From Syntrophaceae bacterium (lineage in GTDB: Bacteria; Desulfobacterota; DTXE01), in NCBI GenBank assembly GCA_012962595.1, contig DTXE01000030.1, forward strand, positions 1 through 7,187: a stretch of 7,187 bases of DNA, in the 5' to 3' direction. Every line of letters starts with the position of its first letter. The stretch's first letter is position 1. The position numbers and the translations under genes were made by a program. The notes below the pieces were generated by a model. The model was given only the letters and a program-made list of their open reading frames with translations. It was not told the origin of the DNA and searched no databases. Shown piece after piece: positions 1 to 6,390 of the stretch.

Positions 1-702
1 AGCACTTGTAGTATGCAAGGTGCTCAATACCAAATGCCCTGTTGCTGCCGCCTCCAAGGCCAATGATATGGTCTCCAAATCCCGCATCTCACCTACTAGG
101 ATGATATCCGGATCCTCCCTTAAAGCGCCTTTTAAAGCAGCAGCAAAAGAACGGGTATGAGTACCCAGCTCCCTCTGATTAACGATGCAATTTTTATGTG
201 GATGTATGAATTCTATGGGATCCTCAATGGTAATAATATGATCCTTCCTATTTTGGTTAGCATAGTCAATTATGGCTGCCAAGGTAGTAGATTTTCCACT
301 ACCCGTGGGACCGGTTATCAGAACTAAGCCCCTAGGGAGCAATGCCAACCTATAAATTACAGGGGGTAGACCTAATTCCTCGGCAGTTTTTATCTGGCTG
401 GGAATCTCTCTGAAAGCCGCCCCAATGCCATTTTTTTGCTTGAAGAAATTGGCACGATACCTGGCCAAGCCTGGAATTTCGTAGGCAAAATCAAGATCTC
501 CTGTCTCTTCAAATCTCTTTATCTTTTCCTCGGGGGTAATTTCATACAGCATGGCCTTCAATTCATCGTTTTCCAGCACCTTATACTTGACCCGTTGCAA
601 TTCTCCATTAATCCTGAGGACTGGCTGAGAGCCGGCTGCCAGATGCAGGTCTGAGGCCTTCTGTTCATGCATAAGCTTAAAAAAGGCGTCTATCTGTGCC
701 AT
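1..702 (-). CDS. pilT: Type IV pilus retraction ATPase PilT (N-terminal 234 residues; C-terminus beyond the left edge)
   Basis: PilT is a cytoplasmic hexameric secretion-superfamily ATPase that disassembles type IV pilin filaments and drives twitching motility. The visible part starts with the PilT N-terminal PAS-like region (ASDLHL at residues 17-22, then PVLRINGEL at 27-35). The RecA-like core follows: Walker A GPTGSGKS at 131-138, Asp box ITIEDPIE at 157-164, Walker B region DIILVGEMRD at 199-208, and His box HLVLSTLH at 223-230. The motif VGEMRDLETI and the very short N-terminal region point to PilT rather than the extension ATPase PilB, which has a long extra N-terminal domain. The ATG at 702 is preceded by an AGGGG ribosome site about four bases upstream. 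The frame stays open to base 1; family members are about 350 residues, so roughly 115 residues are missing. It lies 29 bases after the biotin ligase stop on the same strand, so read-through from the carboxylase genes is likely. Confidence 0.93.
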   Translation of the reverse strand, partial: MAQIDAFFKLMHEQKASDLHLAAGSQPVLRINGELQRVKYKVLENDELKAMLYEITPEEKIKRFEETGDLDFAYEIPGLARYRANFFKQKNGIGAAFREIPSQIKTAEELGLPPVIYRLALLPRGLVLITGPTGSGKSTTLAAIIDYANQNRKDHIITIEDPIEFIHPHKNCIVNQRELGTHTRSFAAALKGALREDPDIILVGEMRDLETISLALEAAATGHLVLSTLHTTSA

Positions 703-731
703 GGAACCCCTAAAATCCCATGTAACTGACA

Positions 732-1682
732 TTAAAGATAAAGTATTTCACCGGAAAACCTTTTTTGTTTATGGTTATGGGGTTTGGTCAATAGGATGAG
801 ACTTCCATCATTATCAATATCCCAGACCTGCGCTTCAAAGAGGGGCTCTTTCATCACGTCCACACCATAGGCCACTTTTCTTCCAATAGTATCTGAAAAT
901 TCCTTAAAGATGTCAACTATGGGATTGTTCAGGCTAGTGGAGTCCATAGCGGCATTGAGCAGTTGCTGTTCATGGTGAGAAACCATTCCCATATAGAAAC
1001 CGAGTTTGGATATAAGAGTAGCTATAAATACATCCAGGTCCACTTTGATACCTGTAGACCCAAATATAGATTGTCCACCTTCTTCTAAGTCCTTAGGAAA
1101 GAGGTGATTATTCACATTAATTCCTATACCCATGAGTAGGTATTCTTGCTTAAAGCGTTCTGAGATGTAACCCAGGGTGAGAATACCTCCCATCTTTTTT
1201 CCATTAACATGAATATCATTGACCCATTTAACATGGGCAGCTACCCCGTAAGCCCGAATGGTCTCACAGCAAGCCAAACCAGCAGATAGAGTATAAAGAT
1301 GGTTATGTTCTCTTAATGTATCGGGATAAATGACTAATGTTAACCATACACCTCCTTCTGGGGCATGCCATACTCGGTTCCACCTACCTCTGGCATCTTT
1401 CAGTGTTCTCGCTATGATAACACCTCCGGAGGGGAAATCTTTCCCTACCTTTTCATAAGCACATATCAGTTTCTTAGCCTCGGTCAGGGTTCTATCGAGG
1501 ACATAGTAGCAGTAGAAATGACAACCAACCAGTGCTCCCCTTCTTAGAATAATCTCTCCAGCTTCCCCCCACCTGGGGAGCTTTGCCTCAAGTTCCCTCT
1601 CCCTAGCTTGGTTAACCAGCCTCTTAAGCCTCTGTTCCCTACCTGTATCCCTTATTTTTTCTTTCATGGCCTCTGTGTGCAT
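732..1682 (-). CDS. birA: Biotin--[biotin carboxyl-carrier protein] ligase, BirA-type, without DNA-binding domain
   Basis: This enzyme activates biotin to biotinyl-5'-AMP and transfers it to a lysine of a biotin carrier domain. Of 316 residues, 1-45 are charged and helical-looking with no recognisable winged-helix motif, so it is probably a plain ligase and not a bio-operon repressor. The catalytic domain runs from about 46 to 260. It includes the biotin/AMP loop ARGRWNRVWHAPEGG (97-111), KWVNDI (152-157), NGKKMGGIL (160-168) with the catalytic lysine, and GIGINVN (185-191). The C-terminal SH3-like cap spans about 262-316 and ends in SGEILYL. Departures from the family: the usual GRGRRGR is ARGRWNR, and KWPNDI has Val for Pro. 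The arginine equivalent to E. coli R118 appears retained. No strong ribosome site precedes the ATG; a second ATG at residue 6 is possible. It lies 20 bases after the carrier gene, its probable substrate. Function is confident; substrate pairing is inferred from position. Confidence 0.9.
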   Translation of the reverse strand: MHTEAMKEKIRDTGREQRLKRLVNQARERELEAKLPRWGEAGEIILRRGALVGCHFYCYYVLDRTLTEAKKLICAYEKVGKDFPSGGVIIARTLKDARGRWNRVWHAPEGGVWLTLVIYPDTLREHNHLYTLSAGLACCETIRAYGVAAHVKWVNDIHVNGKKMGGILTLGYISERFKQEYLLMGIGINVNNHLFPKDLEEGGQSIFGSTGIKVDLDVFIATLISKLGFYMGMVSHHEQQLLNAAMDSTSLNNPIVDIFKEFSDTIGRKVAYGVDVMKEPLFEAQVWDIDNDGSLILLTKPHNHKQKRFSGEILYL

Positions 1683-1702
1683 TCTGACTACTGTCTACCG
1701 AT

Positions 1703-2350
1703 CTATGCCTCCCATTCCAGATGAATTTGCTGAACAAGCCTGGTTACAGATGTAATCTTTTCCACAGGACATATACCCAAGAGAGGCTCTCCTTGATCTA
1801 CCAGTCTTGTAGGGCTAAAATAGGTACGATAAATGACCCCGGGCTCTCCTTTGTATACAAGGGGTATATCTCTTTTCATTCTGGACATAATCAGAATCTC
1901 ATCGCCGGGCTGAATAACAACTTCCTTCTCTTTTTTATCACCCATTTTAGCAGCTAACTGAGGAGAATAGAGGTATTTGGCCTTTTCAGGGGCTCTAAAG
2001 ATGTGAAGAAGCTCACAAAGTATTTTAGAAATTACCTCCTCTTTATTCATAGGATGTTTAATGGACATAAGGTATTCATCCGACTCCACAAATGCCCCAT
2101 CTAGATGTGTCTGTACCTCCACCACAGTCCCATCTATAGGGGCATACATGGGTTTGGGATTTTTCTGTCTTTCCAGAATGTATAGTAGCGTACCTCTTAT
2201 TTCTTGCCACTTTCCCTTGGGACCGGAAATGGCCATGCCATCCTCAACCTTAAACTCAACCCTGCCGGTATGTGGAGTTTGAATTCTGACCAATTCGTAA
2301 GGATGGGACTTGTATTTCAAAAGCAGATCGTGAAGATCAACTTCAGTCAT
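1703..2350 (-). CDS. Biotin carboxyl carrier-like protein with one and a half biotinyl/lipoyl domains
   Basis: A 215-residue protein that probably carries the biotin of the surrounding acyl-CoA carboxylase (the AccB role). Residues 69-106 form a first biotinyl/lipoyl-like half: APIDGTV, then a V-x2-D-x2-L run, then HPMNKEEV where a normal domain has EAMKM. Asn occupies the modified-lysine position, so this copy looks unmodifiable. A second, fuller domain spans about 128-193: SPQLAAKM, VIQPGDEIL, then SRMKRD (156-161) with candidate biotinyl lysine K159, then GEPGVIY and LVDQGEPLLGI. The SRMKRD context is unusual against E-A-M-K-M. Residues 1-65 are not recognised. Typical AccB is about 150-170 residues with one C-terminal domain, so this is larger and differently organised. 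It starts five bases after the carboxyltransferase stop, indicating translational coupling, and is followed by the ligase that presumably modifies it. I assign it by domain pattern and context. It might instead be lipoylated, but no lipoate gene is nearby. Confidence 0.78.
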   Translation of the reverse strand: MTEVDLHDLLLKYKSHPYELVRIQTPHTGRVEFKVEDGMAISGPKGKWQEIRGTLLYILERQKNPKPMYAPIDGTVVEVQTHLDGAFVESDEYLMSIKHPMNKEEVISKILCELLHIFRAPEKAKYLYSPQLAAKMGDKKEKEVVIQPGDEILIMSRMKRDIPLVYKGEPGVIYRTYFSPTRLVDQGEPLLGICPVEKITSVTRLVQQIHLEWEA

Positions 2351-2355
2351 ACTAT

Positions 2356-4602
2356 CTACCTATAATAGAGGTTTTTCCCGCCCATGGTAAGCAAAGCCAT
2401 ATAAAGGTTCTTTCTGAAGGTTCTCCTATCCCAAATACCCTGGATGTGTCCACGCTTCAAGGCATTATCTGCCCGATGGTAATCGGGAGGTATATCTTCT
2501 CCTGTGGTCTCTCTTATAACTCTAGGGCCAGCGAAACCGATATTAGAAGACTTAATGGCAAATTGATAAGGTGAACATCCCAAGAAGCTGGCCACCGGAC
2601 CCGCATAGGAGTTATTATCGTAGACCACGATATAAAGACCCCCTGCATCAATGTATTCTCTAACCGCCATGGTGCACTTGGGCATTTGCACTACACCTAC
2701 GGTGCCTTCGTGTATTCTAATACCTCCGGTGGCATGGACATATGCAAGTAGAGGTAATTTTAATGCCCTAGCGTGGTCGCAAGCCAATACGAACTTCTCC
2801 CCCTCTGCTGCCCCCACTGTACCATTCCTAAAGTTACTATAGAGCATGGCTACTACCAACTCTATTCCATTAATTCTGGCAAGAAAGGTAATGATAGCAC
2901 TCTTCCTCTTGGTCTTCTTCTGATCACCTTGGATCTTTCTATCAAAACCTTTATATCCAATGGAGTTAGTAGAGCCTATATGACTATTAAATTCCCTGAC
3001 ACTCCCCTTATCGAATAGAGTTTTCAGGTACCATTGGTATTCCAAAGGAAAGTGGTGACCACAATTTGGACAAACGCCATGGAGATCACCGTATAAATCA
3101 GGAACCCACAAGTCAAGACAGCCATGGGTATGACTGTTGGGACAGGTAATAACTCTGTCTTCATTGGCCAAGGGACTTACATATATCTCTCCAAAATCAG
3201 CCACGGCATTTACTGGCAATCGGTGGTCAATAGGCCTCAGAACTCTTCTAGGAAACCTGTCTTTTATAAAGGTATATATGCTCTTAAAGGGGTTCTTTAT
3301 AGGGGCCAAGGCTATAGTCCCTTCCTGAGAAACCTCTTCAATAACCTTCTCTACAGATCTTTTGTGCTTCTTTAATAAGTCAAAATAGACCTCTGTATAA
3401 AAGTATCTGAGACCACTTGAGGCCTTATCCATGAATTTTTTGAATGGGTGTCTTAAATCCACAAAGAATCTTGTGCCCATACTTCTATATTTTTTAGACC
3501 GGAGCCGAAGCAATCTCATCCTTTCTTTATGTGAGAGTTCCCATCTAATATCTACGTCGAATTCACCTTCAATAGGCATCTTTCTTCGCCTTTTTACGGA
3601 GTAGGCACGCAGTGTCCTGAAGGTTTTGGTGCTCAGCACCACTTCATCAGTGGCTCTCAGCATCTCATACCTTAATCTTCTGAAAAAGCCATCATCCTCT
3701 TTTCTCGCTCCTAATGGAGGTTCTGGAATGATTCTGTCCACTACACCCAGGCTTAAGCTATCCTGGGCAGTGATTTTTAATTGCTCTGCACAAAAATCGA
3801 TGAGCTCCTTGGGGGCCTTCTTCCCTTCCGGAATTTTTCCTTCGATAGCAGCTGCTCCCTCTGGAGAGATCACAGAGTAGTATCCGTGTGACAGCATCAG
3901 CCGCATATCTGATAAACCAATGGCCTCTGCCCCTCCTGAGCCTCCCTCAGAGATTACTGAAATGATGGGAACCTTCAATTTAGTCATTTCGTAAAGATTT
4001 CTGGCAATCTGTTGGGCGGAACCGGGATAGTCTTCAATGGGATAGGCACCAGGGGTAGAAATATAGATATGAATAGGAATTCCCTCTGTTTCCGCTACCT
4101 TCATATACCTTAACGCCTTCTCATTTCCCCAGGGTTTAGCAGAACCTCCATTTCTAAACTCCTCCCCCTTCCCTTTCTCATGGCCTATAACCATAACTTG
4201 GTGGGAATATATCCGATTGCCAATTTTCCTTGATATATCGGCTCTGGCAACCACTATGGCTGGGTCTATATTACAATCACCTGCACCACCCAACTCCGAA
4301 TAGTCGTCGTAGACATTATCAAGGATGTCTCTTAAGGTAAACCGCTGAGGATTCCTTACAATCCTCGCAATCTCCATGGGCGTTAAGTCCCTTTCTGCCT
4401 TGATCTCATAAAATGCCAACATTTCCTCAAGACTCTCCATCTCAGATAAAATCTCACCTGAGGAAAGTTGGTAAAAATTCTTCTTGAGTTTATCTGCCTT
4501 GGCTTTAAGTTCAAAGAAACCTGGATATATATTATCCCCCTTTATATCTATGAGATAGAGAATTCTGTTCTCTAAGTTCAGAAACCTTTTTTCAGCTTCC
4601 AT
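2356..4602 (-). CDS. Fused acetyl-CoA carboxylase carboxyltransferase, alpha (AccA-like) then beta (AccD-like) halves
   Basis: This protein transfers the carboxyl group from carboxybiotin to an acyl-CoA, most likely acetyl-CoA to malonyl-CoA, the committed step of fatty acid synthesis. It has 748 residues. Positions 1-100 match the AccA N-terminal helical region (NPQRFTLRDIL at 84-94). The AccA crotonase core follows: DPAIVVARAD (113-122), VMVIGHEKG (136-144), ISTPGAYP (181-188), SEGGSGGAEAIG (218-229) and YSVISPEGAAAI (242-253). Residues about 305-465 are a long, very basic connector. A zinc ribbon (C487, C495, C511, C514) opens the AccD-like half, which has HATGGIRIHEGTVGVVQM (623-640), VASFLG (670-675) and IGFAGPRVI (688-696). 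Separate AccA and AccD total about 620 residues, so the connector is extra. The alpha-beta order and single reading frame are intact, with no frameshift. The ATG is fixed by an in-frame TGA three codons upstream, although no clear ribosome site is visible. From memory, Desulfovibrio-type genomes carry such fusions. Informally this would be accA-accD. Confidence 0.93.
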   Translation of the reverse strand: MEAEKRFLNLENRILYLIDIKGDNIYPGFFELKAKADKLKKNFYQLSSGEILSEMESLEEMLAFYEIKAERDLTPMEIARIVRNPQRFTLRDILDNVYDDYSELGGAGDCNIDPAIVVARADISRKIGNRIYSHQVMVIGHEKGKGEEFRNGGSAKPWGNEKALRYMKVAETEGIPIHIYISTPGAYPIEDYPGSAQQIARNLYEMTKLKVPIISVISEGGSGGAEAIGLSDMRLMLSHGYYSVISPEGAAAIEGKIPEGKKAPKELIDFCAEQLKITAQDSLSLGVVDRIIPEPPLGARKEDDGFFRRLRYEMLRATDEVVLSTKTFRTLRAYSVKRRRKMPIEGEFDVDIRWELSHKERMRLLRLRSKKYRSMGTRFFVDLRHPFKKFMDKASSGLRYFYTEVYFDLLKKHKRSVEKVIEEVSQEGTIALAPIKNPFKSIYTFIKDRFPRRVLRPIDHRLPVNAVADFGEIYVSPLANEDRVITCPNSHTHGCLDLWVPDLYGDLHGVCPNCGHHFPLEYQWYLKTLFDKGSVREFNSHIGSTNSIGYKGFDRKIQGDQKKTKRKSAIITFLARINGIELVVAMLYSNFRNGTVGAAEGEKFVLACDHARALKLPLLAYVHATGGIRIHEGTVGVVQMPKCTMAVREYIDAGGLYIVVYDNNSYAGPVASFLGCSPYQFAIKSSNIGFAGPRVIRETTGEDIPPDYHRADNALKRGHIQGIWDRRTFRKNLYMALLTMGGKNLYYR

Positions 4603-4645
4603 AATATATCAGTAGGTGGCTCTTCTAATTACTGGCGTACAATTT

Positions 4646-4673
4646 TCTATAGACCACATTTTGACACTTACAA
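4646..4673 (-). promoter_or_regulatory. Possible weak promoter ahead of the carboxyltransferase gene
   Basis: On the minus strand, TTGTAA (4668-4673) and TATAGA (4646-4651) are separated by 16 bases, each matching four of six sigma70 consensus positions. The site is in the 162-base gap between the biotin carboxylase and the carboxyltransferase, about 44 bases before the latter's ATG. It would allow the downstream genes to be expressed apart from the carboxylase. In AT-rich spacer DNA such a match can arise by chance. Confidence 0.25.
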
Positions 4674-4744
4674 CCATAGAGAATAATGAATATTTACCTT
4701 AGTCAGTAAAAACATGCCATTTGCCAATAGCGAACCGCCAAATC

Positions 4745-4772
4745 CAGTGACCAATGACTATTGACTAATGAC
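4745..4772. repeat. Four tandem heptamers (YANTGAC) across the biotin carboxylase stop codon
   Basis: Four consecutive seven-base units, CAGTGAC, CAATGAC, TATTGAC and TAATGAC, lie head to tail. Read on the minus strand they are GTCATTA, GTCAATA, GTCATTG and GTCACTG. The first minus-strand unit plus the next base contains the TAG stop of the biotin carboxylase. On the other side of the array, the spacer continues with GCCAAT/CGCCAAAT-like words (about 4722-4743), so the repeated character extends weakly further. Heptameric intergenic repeats of this GTCATTA type are, to my memory, widespread in some bacterial genomes, notably cyanobacteria. No function is assigned. Confidence 0.7.
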
Positions 4773-6189
4773 ATCCACTATAGTTGTAACGGCATAGGTT
4801 ATCAATGTTATTTTTTAAGAATTCAATATTAGTGGTGACGGGATCACCATATCCATTTTCTCCCTCAATGATCGCTTCCGACAGAAACTTAAGCCCTCTC
4901 TCCTTTGCCTCCTTAAAGGTTTCACCCCACACAACTGCTAAGGCTAAATTAGGGTCATACTCGCTGGGAATCACATAGGGTTCGGTATTAGGAACATGGG
5001 TATATACATCAAGCCAGCTATAGGTGGGTAATTGAAAATTGCTTATACATCCACTCCAAGGAATAAAGCCCCTTTTGGTATCCTCTGCTACAATACGAAA
5101 CTCTATACTAACGCCTTTAAATGATAGATCATTCTGTTTATAACCCAGCTTGTCACCCAAGGCCAATCTTATCTGCTCCCTAATCAGGTTAATACTCGAT
5201 GCTCTGTTTTTAAAGGTAGTTATTCGAGATGAAACCGCATTTTCTACCTGAATGCGTGGATTAACCTCAAGTAAGTAAGGAGTTCCTTCTTTGGTTACCA
5301 GCCATTCCCAGGTCCCTAAGCTATCATAGTCCACATATCTGGCCATCCTTATAGAGTAGGAAATGATGGTTTCTAGAATCCTTTGGGGATCAAATTTATA
5401 GGCTTGAGAAAAATCAAGGCCCGGCGCTACCTCTATCCTCTTTTGTCTCCTGCCAGTTTGGATAGTGCAATTTCTGGTGCCACAATGAACAATTTCTTTG
5501 TGTTGGCTGCATACTAGCTGTACTTCTATGTGATTGACGTTCTTAATGTATTGTTCAATCAGTACCCCCTCATCGCCAAATTGCCTTTTGGAGTAATTTC
5601 TAACCTGTCTGTAGATCCGGCGGAATTGGTCTATGTGGACAACCTCTTCTATCCCCATACCTCCACCCCCTGTTGATGGCTTTATAAGGATAGAGGGATT
5701 AGGGATACCTTGTTCTTGCTGCATTTCAAATAGCCTTACTGCAATATCTTCTGCCTCCATTTCATTATAGATGGGCCCCTCAGAACCGGGGATACTGGGA
5801 ATACCTAGAGCACTTGCAATCTTTTTGGTGTTAATCTTGTTCCCAAAATCTTTAAGAACCTGCCACCGGGGACCAATAAATTTTATGGGTCGCTCTCTGG
5901 TAACCGCCCTCCTTGCCACACGATAATCCTCAGCAATAAAGCCATAACCTGGATGGATAGCTGTTGAAGAGGTTATATCGGCAACTTCAAAAAGGTCGTT
6001 AGGGTCACGATAGCTAGAAACCCTAAAAAGTCTCTTTCTGTCTTTTTGATTCTGTTCTGCCAATTTCACATGTAAGGAATTTTGATCCTCTTTGGTGTAA
6101 ATCATCACATAGTCCAAACCCAGGTCTTGGCATGCCTTCATAATCCGGATAGCAATCTCACCCCGATTGGCAATCAAAACCCTTTCCAA
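4765..6189 (-). CDS. accC: Biotin carboxylase subunit of an acyl-CoA carboxylase (TTG start)
   Basis: This subunit uses ATP and bicarbonate to carboxylate carrier-bound biotin. From the TTG it has 474 residues. The N-terminal biotin carboxylase domain has RVLIANRGEIAIRI (3-16) and AIHPGYGF (77-84). The ATP-grasp domain has the K118 region, ILIKPSTGGGGMGI (167-180), IEQYI (211-215), NHIEVQ (219-224), RNCTIQTGRRQK (239-250) and LEVNPRIQVENAVS (307-320). The C-terminal domain has EFRIVAED (363-370) and VVWGE (419-423). Compared with E. coli AccC, the catalytic Glu, Asn, Arg, Gln, Val and Glu of ExNxRxQVE and the bicarbonate-side Lys remain. However, VEHPVTE is VENAVSS, EKY is EQY, GGRGM is GGMGI, and RDCSMQRRHQK is one residue longer. 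TTG is chosen because GGAGGG precedes it by five bases, the family begins at this point, and a promoter lies between it and the upstream in-frame ATG at 6273. That longer form would have 502 residues. Its last codons run into a heptamer repeat. Confidence 0.93.
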   Translation of the reverse strand: MERVLIANRGEIAIRIMKACQDLGLDYVMIYTKEDQNSLHVKLAEQNQKDRKRLFRVSSYRDPNDLFEVADITSSTAIHPGYGFIAEDYRVARRAVTRERPIKFIGPRWQVLKDFGNKINTKKIASALGIPSIPGSEGPIYNEMEAEDIAVRLFEMQQEQGIPNPSILIKPSTGGGGMGIEEVVHIDQFRRIYRQVRNYSKRQFGDEGVLIEQYIKNVNHIEVQLVCSQHKEIVHCGTRNCTIQTGRRQKRIEVAPGLDFSQAYKFDPQRILETIISYSIRMARYVDYDSLGTWEWLVTKEGTPYLLEVNPRIQVENAVSSRITTFKNRASSINLIREQIRLALGDKLGYKQNDLSFKGVSIEFRIVAEDTKRGFIPWSGCISNFQLPTYSWLDVYTHVPNTEPYVIPSEYDPNLALAVVWGETFKEAKERGLKFLSEAIIEGENGYGDPVTTNIEFLKNNIDNLCRYNYSGCH

Positions 6190-6194
6190 ACAAA

Positions 6195-6200
6195 CCCTCC
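6195..6200 (-). promoter_or_regulatory. Ribosome binding site deciding the biotin carboxylase TTG start
   Basis: On the minus strand GGAGGG sits five bases before the TTG at 6189. The upstream in-frame ATG at 6273 has no comparable purine run in front of it. This site, together with the promoter at 6227-6255, is the main reason for annotating the shorter protein. Confidence 0.8.
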
Positions 6201-6226
6201 AGGCCAAGAATCTATTCTGCCTTGGG

Positions 6227-6255
6227 AATATATATGATCTCCAACCATCCGTCAA
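6227..6255 (-). promoter_or_regulatory. Sigma70-type promoter of the carboxylase gene train
   Basis: On the minus strand, -35 TTGACG (6250-6255) and -10 TATATT (6227-6232) are separated by exactly 17 bases, each matching five of six consensus positions. Transcription would begin near 6220, leaving an untranslated leader of about 30 bases with the GGAGGG ribosome site. No attenuator or riboswitch fold fits in so short a leader. Confidence 0.7.
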
Positions 6256-6352
6256 ATCGAAATTTTTGACCATAATCTACGCACTAAGGTGGTTCCATAC
6301 CAGAGGAAAAAATTGCTTCATTGTGAAAAGATTTTTAAGAGGAGATAAAATG

Positions 6353-6361
6353 TGGTAATAT
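6353..6361 (+). promoter_or_regulatory. Possible extended -10 promoter of the methylthio-nucleoside phosphorylase gene
   Basis: TGG followed by TAATAT forms an extended -10 element (TGn plus T, A and final T at the key positions). It would start transcription near 6368, about 23 bases before the GTG start. The -35 region at the proper spacing (TTTTAA) is poor. An alternative is TTGTGA (6321-6326) with TAAAAT (6346-6351), but its 19-base spacer is long. Some promoter is expected here because the upstream gene is divergent; which one is uncertain. Confidence 0.35.
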
Positions 6362-6376
6362 CCAGGGTTACTTGAT

Positions 6377-6384
6377 TAAGGAGG
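6377..6384 (+). promoter_or_regulatory. Strong ribosome binding site for the GTG-started phosphorylase
   Basis: TAAGGAGG is a near-perfect anti-16S match and ends six bases before the GTG at 6391. It supports this non-ATG start, which is also where family homology begins (KIGIIGGTG within the first 15 residues). Confidence 0.85.
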
Positions 6385-6390
6385 ATTTAC

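Noticed and set aside
1..702. PilB/GspE-type extension or secretion ATPase
   Set aside because: The N-terminal region is too short, and GEMRDLET with ASDLHL is the PilT pattern.
732..1682. BirA acting as a biotin-operon repressor
   Set aside because: The first 45 residues show no helix-turn-helix pattern, and no biotin synthesis gene or obvious operator is in the window.
2061..3880. Several plus-strand open frames of 60-85 codons opposite the carboxyltransferase and carrier genes
   Set aside because: They lie opposite strongly conserved coding sequence, lack convincing ribosome sites and resemble no family. They are antisense shadows.
4661..4689. Plus-strand TTGACA with an AATAAT/TAATGA box, a possible antisense promoter into the end of the biotin carboxylase
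   Set aside because: The -35 is perfect, but the -10 is either 15 bases away or a poor match, and no plus-strand gene follows. Likely chance in AT-rich spacer.
4688..4711. TTTAC/GTAAA inverted repeat in the gap after the biotin carboxylase as a terminator
   Set aside because: The stem is only five AT-rich pairs with an eight-base loop and no downstream T-run on the minus strand.
4745..4772. CRISPR-like array
   Set aside because: The units are seven bases long and contiguous with no spacers, so this is a simple tandem repeat.
6190..6273. 28-codon N-terminal extension of the biotin carboxylase from an in-frame ATG
   Set aside because: It has no ribosome site, the promoter lies inside it, and family homology starts right after the TTG at 6189.
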